Below are positions 9,853 to 19,492 of a stretch of 64,000 nucleotides of DNA, piece by piece. The stretch lies in NCBI RefSeq assembly GCF_004078655.1, contig NZ_RZNC01000002.1, forward strand, positions 62,001 through 126,000. The letters run 5' to 3'. The notes beneath the pieces were generated by a model. The model was not told the DNA's origin. It was given only the letters and a program-made list of their open reading frames with translations, and did not search any database. Source of the stretch: Labedella populi. Lineage in GTDB: Bacteria > Actinomycetota > Actinomycetes > Actinomycetales > Microbacteriaceae. The translations under genes and the position numbers were made by a program. How positions within the stretch are numbered: position 1 is the first letter of the stretch; the number at the start of each line of letters is the position of its first letter.

Positions 9853-10669
9853 GCCGGGCGCTCGCGAACAACCGAGCCCCCCGGAGAAGCCGGGCGTCGA
9901 CCGGTCGGCCTCGCAGTGGTGGAACGGACTCCCCGTGCCACCGCGACCGCCGCTGCCGCACTCGACGACACCGGTGCCTGAATCGACACCGGTGCCTGAA
10001 TCGACACCGGTGCCTGAATCGACACCGATGCCTGACTCGACGGCGACGTCGTCTCCGTCGACGGCACCGACGCTCGAGCCCGCTCTGCCGGCGACCGACG
10101 CGGCTCCCCCTCGCGGGTACATCGGACTGCCGCCGGGAATGGGAGGGAGCGCGTCGGCGTCTGTGTCGCCTCCTGTCGCTCCGCCTGCTCCTGTCGCTCC
10201 GCCTGCTCCTGTCGGGTTCCCGTCTCCTCCCGCTCCGGACGCGCCCGTCGACACGGTCCGCGCCGCTGCGGATGCCGTCCCGGCCGCACAGCATTCCCCG
10301 GCAGACGTCCCCGTGACGGCTCCGACGACGATCGAGAGCCCGGTGCTGCACTTCCCGGACGGGTCGAGCGCCGTGATCGGTCGCGGCCTCCTGCTCGGGC
10401 GTGACCCCGTGGCCCGAGCGGCGAGACCGTCGGCCGAGCTCGTGAGGGTGCACGACGTGGCGCGCAGCGTCTCGAAGACCCACGCCCTCGTGACGTGGGA
10501 CCGCGGCCACGTCTGGGTCACCGACCTGTATTCGACGAACGGGACGGCCGTCATCGACGACGACGGGTTCGAGACGGCATGCGCGCCCGAGACGCCGACC
10601 CCGGTCCCGAGCGGACACAGTCTGCTGCTCGGCGCCGTCCGCGTCGTCGTCCAGCGCGTGGGCCGCTGA
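9830..10669 (+). CDS. FHA domain protein with Pro/Thr-rich N-terminus
   Basis: 279 residues from the GTG at 9830, chosen for the AGGGGAG Shine-Dalgarno at about 9813-9820. The first ~165 residues are low-complexity (PVPEST and PPAPVA repeats). The C-terminal FHA domain (about 178-278) keeps the phospho-Thr-binding features: LLGRDP, the SKTHALV Ser-x-x-His, and DLYSTNGT. FHA domains bind phosphothreonine, and a Ser/Thr kinase is encoded 1.4 kb downstream, so it is probably a substrate or reader of that kinase. The gene sits between module A and the second FHA gene. Confidence 0.85.
   Translation: MSQSEAPEPGAREQPSPPEKPGVDRSASQWWNGLPVPPRPPLPHSTTPVPESTPVPESTPVPESTPMPDSTATSSPSTAPTLEPALPATDAAPPRGYIGLPPGMGGSASASVSPPVAPPAPVAPPAPVGFPSPPAPDAPVDTVRAAADAVPAAQHSPADVPVTAPTTIESPVLHFPDGSSAVIGRGLLLGRDPVARAARPSAELVRVHDVARSVSKTHALVTWDRGHVWVTDLYSTNGTAVIDDDGFETACAPETPTPVPSGHSLLLGAVRVVVQRVGR
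9970..10041 (+). repeat. 18-bp coding tandem repeat (four units)
   Basis: The unit accggtgcctgaatcgac occurs at 9970-9987, 9988-10005 and 10006-10023, with a degenerate fourth copy at 10024-10041. Each encodes the hexapeptide TPVPES. A second 18-bp repeat, tcctgtcgctccgcctgc, follows at 10171-10206. Both lie in the disordered N-terminus of the FHA protein and keep frame, so copy number can change without breaking the gene. Confidence 0.9.
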
Positions 10670-10733
10670 GGCAAACGACATGAGGCGGCCCGTGGCCCCC
10701 GGTCGTGGTCTGCCGCCGGCCCTGCCGCCCGCT

Positions 10734-10739
10734 TAGGCT
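10734..10739 (+). promoter_or_regulatory. Possible -10 element upstream of second FHA gene
   Basis: TAGGCT resembles an actinobacterial -10 box and lies in the 102-nt gap between the two FHA genes, 33 nt before the GTG at 10772. No good -35 is visible at the usual distance (tgccgc at 10711-10716), so this is weak. If real, the second FHA gene and the kinase could be transcribed independently of module A. Confidence 0.25.
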
Positions 10740-10771
10740 GGAGGGACAGGCTCGCGATCGAAAGGGTTCCA

Positions 10772-12025
10772 GTGTCGTCGCCGGGTTTCCGCTACAGTCT
10801 CGAGACTCCCGCCCCGTCGTGGTTGTACCTCGTCGGCGCCGAGACCGTCGTCGGCATGCTCACCCCCGTCGATCAGCCCGTCGTCGACGGCGTGTGGGCC
10901 GCGGTCTCGCGGCCGGGGGCACGTTTCGACGACGTCATCGCGACGATCCCCGAGCGGCTCGCGGATGGCCGTGTCCTGTCGTTCGTCGCCCTCTCGGTCC
11001 GTCCGACCGAAGACGCCACCGCGGCCGTGTCGGCCCTCGTCCACGGCGAGGGGATGCTCGACGTCGACGTGATCGGCGGGTCGGCGCGCATCACGCCGCC
11101 CGAGGGCCGTTCATGGGCGCGATCCGAGCTCGAAGGCGTCGTCGCCGTCAGTACGGTCACACGGACCGGAGGCGGCATCGGCGCGTCCGTGGAGTTCCCG
11201 GTGGCCGGCGGCATCATCGTCGCGGATCGTGTGGCGTGGGGAGCCGGACGTCTCATCCCGCAGCGGCCGACCCCGGAGGATGACAGCCTCGTCCGCCCCG
11301 CTGACCTCACGGGCGAGATCGACAGGACCGTGCGCCGCGACGATCTCGCGAGTGCCCGTCGGACGGCGGCACATGCGGCGCCCGCGGCCGCCGCGGAGGG
11401 AGCGGGCGCGGTGCCGTCGGCGGCGTCGTCGTCCACGCCATCGTCTCCGTCCTCGTCCTCCCGTGCGGCACCGAGCCGCGCCGAGACGACGGTTGCGACG
11501 GGGTCGATCCCCGTGGACCCCGATGACATCCCCGACTCCGTGCTGCACGACGGTCGAACCGTCGTGCGGTCGTCGTTACCGCCGGCTCCCGACGAGGCCA
11601 CGCGAGTCCGGTCGGTTCCGGAGCAGCAGACTCCGCGGCGCCCGTCCACCTTCGCCTTCCGCATCCGCGACGGCCAGCCGTATCCGCTCGACGTCGTGCA
11701 CTACGTCGGTCGCAACCCTAAGCAGCCCCGCATCCCGCTCGACGAGCCCGTTCGCCTCTTCTCGGTCGCCTCGCCGACGAAGCTCGTCTCGTCGACGCAC
11801 CTCGAGCTCCGGCAGCAGGGGGACTCGGTCGTCGTGACGGATCTGCGCTCGACGAACGGGACCTCGGTCATCCTCCCGGGCCGTGCCTGGCAGCGTCTGC
11901 GGGCCGGTCAGGGCGTCGCGGTGATCCCGGGCACACTGATCGACATCGGTGACGGCGTCGTGCTCGAGATCATGCCGCCGACCGGCGTGTCGAACCCCCA
12001 GGGAATCCCGCCCTCATCGGCCTAG
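10772..12025 (+). CDS. FHA domain protein with uncharacterised N-terminal domain
   Basis: 417 residues from GTG. Residues 1-170 form a compact domain of unknown family. A disordered Ala/Ser/Pro/Thr-rich linker (about 190-285) follows, then a C-terminal FHA domain (about 295-405) with YVGRNP, SSTHLEL and DLRSTNGTSV. The linker is rich in Thr and could be phosphorylated, but that is inference. The kinase gene starts 76 nt downstream. Confidence 0.82.
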   Translation: MSSPGFRYSLETPAPSWLYLVGAETVVGMLTPVDQPVVDGVWAAVSRPGARFDDVIATIPERLADGRVLSFVALSVRPTEDATAAVSALVHGEGMLDVDVIGGSARITPPEGRSWARSELEGVVAVSTVTRTGGGIGASVEFPVAGGIIVADRVAWGAGRLIPQRPTPEDDSLVRPADLTGEIDRTVRRDDLASARRTAAHAAPAAAAEGAGAVPSAASSSTPSSPSSSSRAAPSRAETTVATGSIPVDPDDIPDSVLHDGRTVVRSSLPPAPDEATRVRSVPEQQTPRRPSTFAFRIRDGQPYPLDVVHYVGRNPKQPRIPLDEPVRLFSVASPTKLVSSTHLELRQQGDSVVVTDLRSTNGTSVILPGRAWQRLRAGQGVAVIPGTLIDIGDGVVLEIMPPTGVSNPQGIPPSSA

Positions 12026-12101
12026 GATGAGGTCACTCGTGCTGACGCTCACCGGCGTCGTCGTCGGCCCGGGAGACCCGTTGATCGGAGGTGACGCCCG
12101 C

Positions 12102-13532
12102 GTGAATACACGCCTGCCGTCCGCGGCTCCGGCTCTTCCCGGCTTCACCTATTCGAGCATCCTCGGCTCCGGCGGTTTCGCCGACGTCTTCCTCTACGAG
12201 CAGGACAGCCCGAAGCGTCAGGTCGCCGTCAAGGTCATGCTGAGCGGGTACGTCGACCAGGCGTCTCGTGACGTCTTCCGCGCGGAAGCCGACCTCATGG
12301 CGCAACTCAGCATGCATCCCGCGATCCTCACCGTGCACCAGTCGGGTGTCGCGGCCGACGGCCGTCCCTACCTCGTGATGGAGATGTGTCCGTCCTCCGT
12401 CGGCGAGCGGTATCGCGCCGAGCGCCTGAGCGTCGCCGACGTGCTCCGCATCGGCGTGAAGATCGCGGGCGCCGTCGAATCCGCGCACCGCATGGGCGTC
12501 CTGCACCGTGACATCAAGCCGTCGAACATCCTCCTGACCGTCTACGGCAACCCCGTGCTCAGCGACTTCGGCATCGCCGCGGTGATCGGTTCCGCCGCGC
12601 CCGACCAGTCGGTCGGGCTCTCGGTGCCCTGGTCGGCGCCCGAGGTCCTCTCGGCCGCCTCCAACGGTGACATCGCGAGCGAGGTCTGGTCGCTCGGGGC
12701 CACCGTGTACTCCCTTCTCGCGGGGCGCAGCCCGTTCGAGATCCCGGGCGGTGCCAACACCCCGGCGGACCTCATGACGCGGATCGCTCGAGGAAGGCTT
12801 CCCGCGATCGAGCGGGCCGACGTGTCCGAACGGCTGGAGCTCGTGCTCCGACGTGCCATGTCACGACGACCCGAGGCGCGGCAGTCGAGTGCTCTCGAGT
12901 TCGCTCGCGAACTCCAGATGGTCGAGGCCGAGCTCGGTCTCCCGCAGACGCAACCCGACATCGCGGTCGACGAATGGGTGCAAGCGCCCGTGTCCGACCC
13001 GGCGGACCGCACCCGTGCAGGAGCCATCCGCCAGATCGACCCGGGCCGTCGACCCCGCAAGGTCAAGGCGAGTCCCGACGACAGGTCCCCGGCGGATGCG
13101 CGCACGGTGGTGCGAGAGTCGATCGCGACGCCCGGGAGGTCCACGACGGGAGGCCGCAGCGCCCCCCCGAGTCGCACCGGCCGGATCATCGCCGCGGCGG
13201 TCGCCGCCGTCGTCGTGCTCGCGGTCGCCGTGACCACCGTGCTGCTCACGAGCGGCCGCGGCGACGACTCCATCCCCGTCGTCGGCGACATCGCCGCGAC
13301 GGTCGAGGGTGAGACAGCCGTCTTCACCTGGACGAACGACGGGCTGGTCGAGGGCGACAACTTCGTCATCACGAGCTCCGACGGCTCCGAGAGCATCCAG
13401 CGCACGACGGAGTTCCGCATCGACGGCACCGCCGGGTCTTCCGAGTGCATCACCGTGACGGTCAGGCGATCCGGTCGGCTCGGTGAGCCGAGCGCCGAGA
13501 AGTGCATCGAACTGCCCGGCGGGACCGGATGA
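12102..13532 (+). CDS. Transmembrane serine/threonine protein kinase (PknB-type)
   Basis: 476 residues. GTG at 12102 is preferred over the in-frame ATG at 12027 because GGAGGTGA lies at 12087-12094 and the kinase lobe begins directly after. Kinase hallmarks are present: GSGGFADV loop, Lys44 (VAVKVM), HRDIKPSN with Asp137, DFG Asp155, and SAPE. A basic, Pro-rich juxtamembrane linker leads to one membrane segment (about 362-384) and a short extracellular beta domain with two Cys (SSECIT...AEKCIEL). It lacks PASTA repeats. Likely targets are the two FHA proteins and the module proteins around it. Its TGA overlaps the ATG of the module B surface protein (ATGA), so both are likely translated together. 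Confidence 0.92.
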   Translation: MNTRLPSAAPALPGFTYSSILGSGGFADVFLYEQDSPKRQVAVKVMLSGYVDQASRDVFRAEADLMAQLSMHPAILTVHQSGVAADGRPYLVMEMCPSSVGERYRAERLSVADVLRIGVKIAGAVESAHRMGVLHRDIKPSNILLTVYGNPVLSDFGIAAVIGSAAPDQSVGLSVPWSAPEVLSAASNGDIASEVWSLGATVYSLLAGRSPFEIPGGANTPADLMTRIARGRLPAIERADVSERLELVLRRAMSRRPEARQSSALEFARELQMVEAELGLPQTQPDIAVDEWVQAPVSDPADRTRAGAIRQIDPGRRPRKVKASPDDRSPADARTVVRESIATPGRSTTGGRSAPPSRTGRIIAAAVAAVVVLAVAVTTVLLTSGRGDDSIPVVGDIAATVEGETAVFTWTNDGLVEGDNFVITSSDGSESIQRTTEFRIDGTAGSSECITVTVRRSGRLGEPSAEKCIELPGGTG

Positions 13533-16500
13533 TGATGCGCGCGTGGCTCGGGCGTCACCGTCGCCGCGTGTTCTCGGGAGCGGCGGCGACGGCGGTCGTC
13601 GCCGTCCTCGGAACGCTCGCGGTCACCTCGGTGGGCTACCGGACGCAGAACACGGAGCTCGACGACGCGGCCGTCTGGGTCGTCAACGGGCAGGACGGCG
13701 CGATCGGTCGGGCGAATCTCGAGGTCCTCGAACTCAACAGCGCCTTCCGGGTGGAGGCGAACGACCTCGACGTCCTGCAGCGCGGCGAGACCGTCGTAGC
13801 GGTCGATCGCACGCGATCGACCATCGCCCGCGTCGACGTGGCGACGGCGACGCACGATGAGGACGTCCCCCTTCCGCCCGGGACGGAGACCGTCGGGCTC
13901 GCGGGGGACCGCGTCGTGATCGTGGCAGACGGCGACGTGTGGTTCGTGCCGCTCGACGGCCTCGGCGACTTCGACGCTGCGACGGAACCGGTTCTCACGC
14001 TCGGCGCCGGCGCGGTGTCCGCGCTCTCTCCGTCCGGCCGACTCGTGGTCTACTCCCCGTCGCTCGGCGAGCTGTCGTCGCTCGACGCCGCAACGGAGGA
14101 CGAGGTCACCGAGACCCGTGCGGTCGACGCCTTCGCGGGAGCGGACGTCGGCATCACGACCATCGGCGACTCGACGGTGCTCCTCGACGCGGACAGCGGC
14201 GTCATCGACGTCGACGGCTCACGCCGCACGCTCGACGGGGCCACGGGAGCGGTCCTACAGGAGCCGAGCGACCGGGGATCGGCCGTCGCTATCGCAACGT
14301 CGACGGGGCTCCTCGAGGTCCCGCTGGACGGCGACGGCGCCCCAGTGGTGATCGCCGACGCGGAGGGGGAGCCCGCTGCGCCCCTCGTCGCCGGAGACTG
14401 CCTCTACGGGGCGTGGGACGGCGGCACGCTGGTCGAACGCTGCGGGAGCGCCGACCCCCGGGTCTCGATGCTCGAGGGCCTCGGCGACGGGGCCGCCCCA
14501 CGGTTCCGCGAGAACCGAGGTCGCGTACTCCTCAACGACGGCCGCTCCGGCCGGTCGTGGGCGGTCCAGGACGGCGACGCCCTCATCGACGACTGGGCCG
14601 CCCTCCTCGACGACGACGCGGACCGTCAGGACGTCGAGCAGAACGACGAGGACGCCCCGCCCGAGTACGAGACGACGCCGAGCCCTCCCAACGCCGTCGA
14701 CGACGAGTTCGGTGCCCGGCCGGGTCGGACCTCACCGCTGCCGGTGCTCCTCAACGATTACGACCCCAACGGCGACGTCCTCGTGATCGACGAGGTCGAG
14801 TCCCTCCCGGAGGACGTCGGACGGCTCGATGTCGTGGCCGAGGGTCAATCCCTCCAGGTGGCCCTCGCCGACGAGGCGTCTGGCACGTTCTCGTTCGGCT
14901 ACACCGTGAGCGACGGCCGCGGCGGCTCCGCGAGCGCCACGGTCGAGCTCACCGTCCGCGCCGCCGGGGAGAACGCCGCCCCCGTACAGGTGCGCGCGCC
15001 GAAGACCCTCGTCGCGGCGGGGGCTCGCGTCACGACCAACGCCCTCACGACGTGGTTCGACCCGGACGGCGACCCCTTCTATCTCGTGTCGTCGGCAGCG
15101 TCGGCTCCCGAGCTGGCACTCTCGAAGCCGGACGGGACGGTCGTGTTCACCTCGTCCGGCGAGACGACGGGCCGGTCGGACGTCTCCCTCGTGGTCTCGG
15201 ACGGAACGGCTCAGGGGGCCGGACGTCTCTCGGTCACCGTCCGGGAGCGCGACGACGTCCCCGTCATCGTCGAGCCCTTCTCGGCGGTCGCGCATGTCGG
15301 CCAGGAGATCACGATCTCGCCGCTCGCCCACGCCAGGGGCGGGGTGCAGGCCATCCGGCTCGCCGGGGTGTCCGAGAGGGACGGCGCGCGCATGGTCCCC
15401 GATTACGACGCCGGCTCCTTCCGTTTCACCGGGGAGACCGCGGGGGTGTACTACGTCGACTTCTCACTCACCGACGGCACGAGCACGACGGCGGGCGTCG
15501 TCCGCGTGCAGGTGACGACCCCGCCAGCCGTGGGTGAGGCGCCCGTCGCTGCCCCGCACACCGTCTTCGTGCGGGCCGGGACCCCGTCGACCGTCGATGT
15601 GCTCGAGACCGACCGGGATCCGGCGGGCGGTGTCCTGCTCGTCACCGACGTCGACACGACGGCGCTCGCCTCGAGCGTGCGCGTCGAGGTGCTCGCGCAG
15701 CGTTCCGTCCGCGTCGTGCTCGCGGGTCCGATCGACGCCCCGGTGTCGTTCCCCTACACGATCAGCAACGGCTACGCGGCGACGACGGGCTCGATCACCG
15801 TGATCGGGATCCCCGAGCCCGAGCGGCCACAGCCACCGATCGCGACGGCCGATTCGGTCTCCGTCCGAGTCGGCGACGTCGTCGACATCCCCGTCCTCGA
15901 CAACGACGAGCACCCGGACGGCAGCCAGCTCACGCTCTCGGCGGACCTGCCGCGCGGTCTTCCTGCGGAGGCCGGGCTCGTCTTCGTCTCGGGCGACGTC
16001 GTGCGTTATCTCGCTCCGCCCACGCCCGGCGACTTCACGATCACCTATCGTGTGGCGGGACCCGACGGCCAATGGGCCGACGCCGACGTCACGATGAGTG
16101 TGCGCGAGATCGACCGCTCCTCCAACACACCTCCGTCGCCTCGGACGGTCACCGCACGCGTCTTCACCGGCGAGACGGTGCGTGTCGAGGTGCCGCTGTC
16201 CGGGATCGACCCCGACGGTGACTCGGTCCAGCTCGTCGGCCAGTCGAGCTCGCCGGAGCTCGGGAACGTCGTCGCGAGCGGGTCCACGTGGTTCGACTAC
16301 GAGGCCGGCGCGTACGCGGCGGGCACGGACTCCTTCGAGTACACGGTCGTCGACACGCTCGGCGCCCAGTCGACGGCCCTCGTGCGGATCGGCGTCGCCA
16401 CGCGAGCCGACGCGGCCCGCAATCCCGTCGCCGTCGAGGATCTCGTCGTCACCCGCCCGAATCGCACAGTGACGGTCCCTGTCCTCGAGAACGATTCGGA

Positions 16501-19408
16501 CCCGGACGGCGGCTCCCTCGCCGTCGTGTCCGTCACGTCCTCCGACACCGGGGTCGCGGCGACGATCGTCGGGGGCGCCGTGGAGGTGGAGCTCCCGGAC
16601 GTCGAGGACCAGTTCGGCTTCGTCTACACGATCGCCAACGACCGCGGCGGCTCGTCCTCGAACTTCATCACGATCGTGACGGACGCCGATGCTCCGCCCG
16701 CGGTCCCGGTCGCTCGCGATGCGATCGTCCGAGTGGAGGACGTGCTCGATCGCGACTCCGTCACCGTCGACGTCCGCGCGAACGTGACCTACCTCGACGG
16801 CCCGGTGTCCGAGCTCGACGTCGACGTCCCGGCGCGCTTCGCCGATGTCGCGACGGTGGACGACCGCGGATCCGTCGTCGTCGAGATCGGCGATTCCAGC
16901 CGCGTCGTCCCGTTCAGCGTCTCGAATCCCGAGGAGGACGGCGTCGAGGGGTGGGCGTTCGTCCGGGTCCCGGGCCTCGAGGACGCCCTCCCGCAATTGC
17001 GCAGTGCGGCCGACGCGGTCACCGTGCGCAGCGGCGAGACCGTGCGCATCGAACTCTCCGAGCACGTCGTCGCGATCGGTGATCGCGACGTCCGGCTCAC
17101 CGAACGGTCGGCCGTGAGAGCCGCCCACGCGAACGGCGACGAGCTCGTCGTCGACGACGACACCCTCGAGTTCACGAGCGCCGACGAGTACTTCGGTCCG
17201 GCGTCCATCCTCTTCGAGGTGACCGACGGCGACGGTGCCGACGACCCCGATGGCCGCATCGCGACGCTCGTGCTCCCGATCACCGTGACCCCGCGCGACA
17301 ACCAGCCGCCCGTCTTCACGGGTGCGACCCTCGATGTCGAACCGGGCGAGTCCCACACCCTCGATCTGAGGCGGCTCACGACCTACCCCTACCCGGAGAA
17401 CCTCGGCGAGCTCTCGTTCTCGCTCGCCGCTGCCGCCCCCGACGGGATCGTCATCGCGATCGACGGCTCGTCGCTCGACCTCTCCGTCGCCTCGTCGACC
17501 GCCGTCGGCACGAACGTCTCGCTCCCGATAGCGGTCGTGGACGCGGACAACGAGGGCACCTCGGGTCGGATCGACGTGCGCGTCGTCCCCTCGACGCTCC
17601 CTCTCGCCTCACCGGCACCGGACAGCGTCCCGGTCTCGCGAGGGTCGACGACGACGATCGACGTCCTCGCGAACGACGGCGCGACGAACCCGTTCCCCGA
17701 CACGCCCTTGAGCGTGGTCGCGGTCCGCGGACTCGACGGCGGTGCGCTGCCGGCCGGCGTCTCGATCTCGCCGTCGCAAGGCGGCGCACTCCTGACCGTC
17801 AACGTCGCGGCCGACGCCGCGATCGCGGACGTGACGCTCCAGTATCAGGTCGCCGACGCGACCCGGGATCCCAGTCGTCTCGTCTGGGGCACCGTGAGGG
17901 TCTCCGTACGAGACCGCCCCGAACCCGTGACGGCGCTCTCGCTGCGCTCGGTGTCGGATCGTTCGCTCACCCTCGGCTGGACGCCCGGCGCCTTCAACAA
18001 CGCGCCCATCAAATCCTTCACGGTGACCCTCACGAGCGTCGCGACGGGGGACGTGCTCTCCGCGACACCGTGCTCCTCGTCGGTGTGCACGGTCGGGACG
18101 CCGGGAAACGGGCGGGAGAACGCCGTCCGCGTCGAGGTCACGGCCACGAACGACGTGGGGACGAGCGACCCGACAGCGCTCGGCGCCGCGGTGTGGTCCG
18201 ACCTGATCCCGCCGGCGCCCGCGACCCTCTCGTCGTCACCGCTCGACTCCGGGCTCCGGGTGTCGTGGACGAAACCATCGGACTCCTCGGGCGCGAGCCC
18301 CATCGTCGCGTACGACGTGACCGTGGGGTCGATCACGCAGACCGTCACGGTGAGCCGGAGCGACCCGGCGGGTACGCGATACGTCGAGAACATCACGTCG
18401 GCGTCGATCCCCAACGGGACCCCGGTCGCCTTCGCCGTGCAGTCGCGAAACGACTTCGCGGGCGCCTCTCCCCAGTGGAACCGCGCGTCGGGCTCGAACA
18501 CGCCGGCGGGCGCTCCGCTCGTCTCCGGTTCGCCGAGCGCCGATGCCGACCGCTCCTCCGGTACCCGCGTGACGGTCTCGTGGGCCGGGCTCTTCTCCGG
18601 CAACGGCGCGGCTCTGCAGCGCTTCTACGTTGCGCTCTCCTCAGACGGATCCCTCCCGTCCTGCCGCGTCGACGGCCTCGACCAGGGCAACCCGCAGCTC
18701 TCGATCTCGGACCCCGATGGCGAATTCATCAACGCCGGCACCGCCACGAGCCATACGTTCTCGGACCTCACTCCCAACACGGACTACCGAGCCGTCGTCT
18801 TCGCATACAACGGACAGGGCTGTACCCGGAGCGCCGAGGTCTCGGCGACGCCGCTGCAGCGGCCCGGAGTACCCGAGCCGCCGGCGTTCGGGCGCCTCGC
18901 GAAATTCAGTGACGGCCTCTACTCGTACAGCGTCGGCGCGATCGAGTACTCCTCCGGGGGAGGCGCGCTCTCGACGACGATCTCCTACCGGGCGACGGGC
19001 AACGGCGTCGCGACGGAGGGCGTCATCGACTCCTCCCGGTTCATCGTGCCGATCGACCGCCAGTACGGCTACGCCCTCGACGTCCAGTTCCAGGTCTGCG
19101 AGCAGTTCGGGGCCGGGACGCTCTGCAGTGAATGGTCGTCGCCCGTGCGGACGCCGGAAGCCGTCGTGAGCACCCGCATCTCGCCGCAGCAGGACGGTCT
19201 CACCATGAGCTTCTCCGACGGCCGCCCCATCGGTGGGGCGCCCGGGCCCTTCCTCGAATTCAGTTGCGACAACTTCGCCACCGGGGCGCAGCAACTCGGG
19301 CGATCCGGGTCGTGCGAGAACTCGGCCGAAACCCGTGGCAACATCTGGGTGAGGGTCTCGTTGCCCGGGCAGCCCGAGCACCGGGACCTGTGGAAGCCGG
19401 TCCCGTGA
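13529..19408 (+). CDS. Giant Ig-like/FN3 repeat surface protein, module B
   Basis: 1959 residues from the first of three consecutive ATGs overlapping the kinase stop. An Arg-rich cytoplasmic end is followed by one membrane anchor (about 16-36). A propeller-like region extends to about 380, then eleven Ig/cadherin-like repeats (about 385-1455; motifs LPVLLNDYDPNGD, IPVLDNDEHPDG, VPVLENDSDPDG) and about four fibronectin III-like domains (1460 to the end). The repeats match the module A protein one for one in order, including the unusual non-canonical ones (TWFDPDGD, LSEHV, DLRRLTTYP). No sortase motif. Probably a stalk extending from the membrane; its ligand is unknown. Confidence 0.92.
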   Translation: MMMRAWLGRHRRRVFSGAAATAVVAVLGTLAVTSVGYRTQNTELDDAAVWVVNGQDGAIGRANLEVLELNSAFRVEANDLDVLQRGETVVAVDRTRSTIARVDVATATHDEDVPLPPGTETVGLAGDRVVIVADGDVWFVPLDGLGDFDAATEPVLTLGAGAVSALSPSGRLVVYSPSLGELSSLDAATEDEVTETRAVDAFAGADVGITTIGDSTVLLDADSGVIDVDGSRRTLDGATGAVLQEPSDRGSAVAIATSTGLLEVPLDGDGAPVVIADAEGEPAAPLVAGDCLYGAWDGGTLVERCGSADPRVSMLEGLGDGAAPRFRENRGRVLLNDGRSGRSWAVQDGDALIDDWAALLDDDADRQDVEQNDEDAPPEYETTPSPPNAVDDEFGARPGRTSPLPVLLNDYDPNGDVLVIDEVESLPEDVGRLDVVAEGQSLQVALADEASGTFSFGYTVSDGRGGSASATVELTVRAAGENAAPVQVRAPKTLVAAGARVTTNALTTWFDPDGDPFYLVSSAASAPELALSKPDGTVVFTSSGETTGRSDVSLVVSDGTAQGAGRLSVTVRERDDVPVIVEPFSAVAHVGQEITISPLAHARGGVQAIRLAGVSERDGARMVPDYDAGSFRFTGETAGVYYVDFSLTDGTSTTAGVVRVQVTTPPAVGEAPVAAPHTVFVRAGTPSTVDVLETDRDPAGGVLLVTDVDTTALASSVRVEVLAQRSVRVVLAGPIDAPVSFPYTISNGYAATTGSITVIGIPEPERPQPPIATADSVSVRVGDVVDIPVLDNDEHPDGSQLTLSADLPRGLPAEAGLVFVSGDVVRYLAPPTPGDFTITYRVAGPDGQWADADVTMSVREIDRSSNTPPSPRTVTARVFTGETVRVEVPLSGIDPDGDSVQLVGQSSSPELGNVVASGSTWFDYEAGAYAAGTDSFEYTVVDTLGAQSTALVRIGVATRADAARNPVAVEDLVVTRPNRTVTVPVLENDSDPDGGSLAVVSVTSSDTGVAATIVGGAVEVELPDVEDQFGFVYTIANDRGGSSSNFITIVTDADAPPAVPVARDAIVRVEDVLDRDSVTVDVRANVTYLDGPVSELDVDVPARFADVATVDDRGSVVVEIGDSSRVVPFSVSNPEEDGVEGWAFVRVPGLEDALPQLRSAADAVTVRSGETVRIELSEHVVAIGDRDVRLTERSAVRAAHANGDELVVDDDTLEFTSADEYFGPASILFEVTDGDGADDPDGRIATLVLPITVTPRDNQPPVFTGATLDVEPGESHTLDLRRLTTYPYPENLGELSFSLAAAAPDGIVIAIDGSSLDLSVASSTAVGTNVSLPIAVVDADNEGTSGRIDVRVVPSTLPLASPAPDSVPVSRGSTTTIDVLANDGATNPFPDTPLSVVAVRGLDGGALPAGVSISPSQGGALLTVNVAADAAIADVTLQYQVADATRDPSRLVWGTVRVSVRDRPEPVTALSLRSVSDRSLTLGWTPGAFNNAPIKSFTVTLTSVATGDVLSATPCSSSVCTVGTPGNGRENAVRVEVTATNDVGTSDPTALGAAVWSDLIPPAPATLSSSPLDSGLRVSWTKPSDSSGASPIVAYDVTVGSITQTVTVSRSDPAGTRYVENITSASIPNGTPVAFAVQSRNDFAGASPQWNRASGSNTPAGAPLVSGSPSADADRSSGTRVTVSWAGLFSGNGAALQRFYVALSSDGSLPSCRVDGLDQGNPQLSISDPDGEFINAGTATSHTFSDLTPNTDYRAVVFAYNGQGCTRSAEVSATPLQRPGVPEPPAFGRLAKFSDGLYSYSVGAIEYSSGGGALSTTISYRATGNGVATEGVIDSSRFIVPIDRQYGYALDVQFQVCEQFGAGTLCSEWSSPVRTPEAVVSTRISPQQDGLTMSFSDGRPIGGAPGPFLEFSCDNFATGAQQLGRSGSCENSAETRGNIWVRVSLPGQPEHRDLWKPVP

Positions 19409-19492
19409 CCGTGCGGACGCGACGGTGTGTGCCCTGACCCAACGGACACCGGAGATCCTTCCCACCGAGCAGCAGACGAAAGAGACCGAGAC

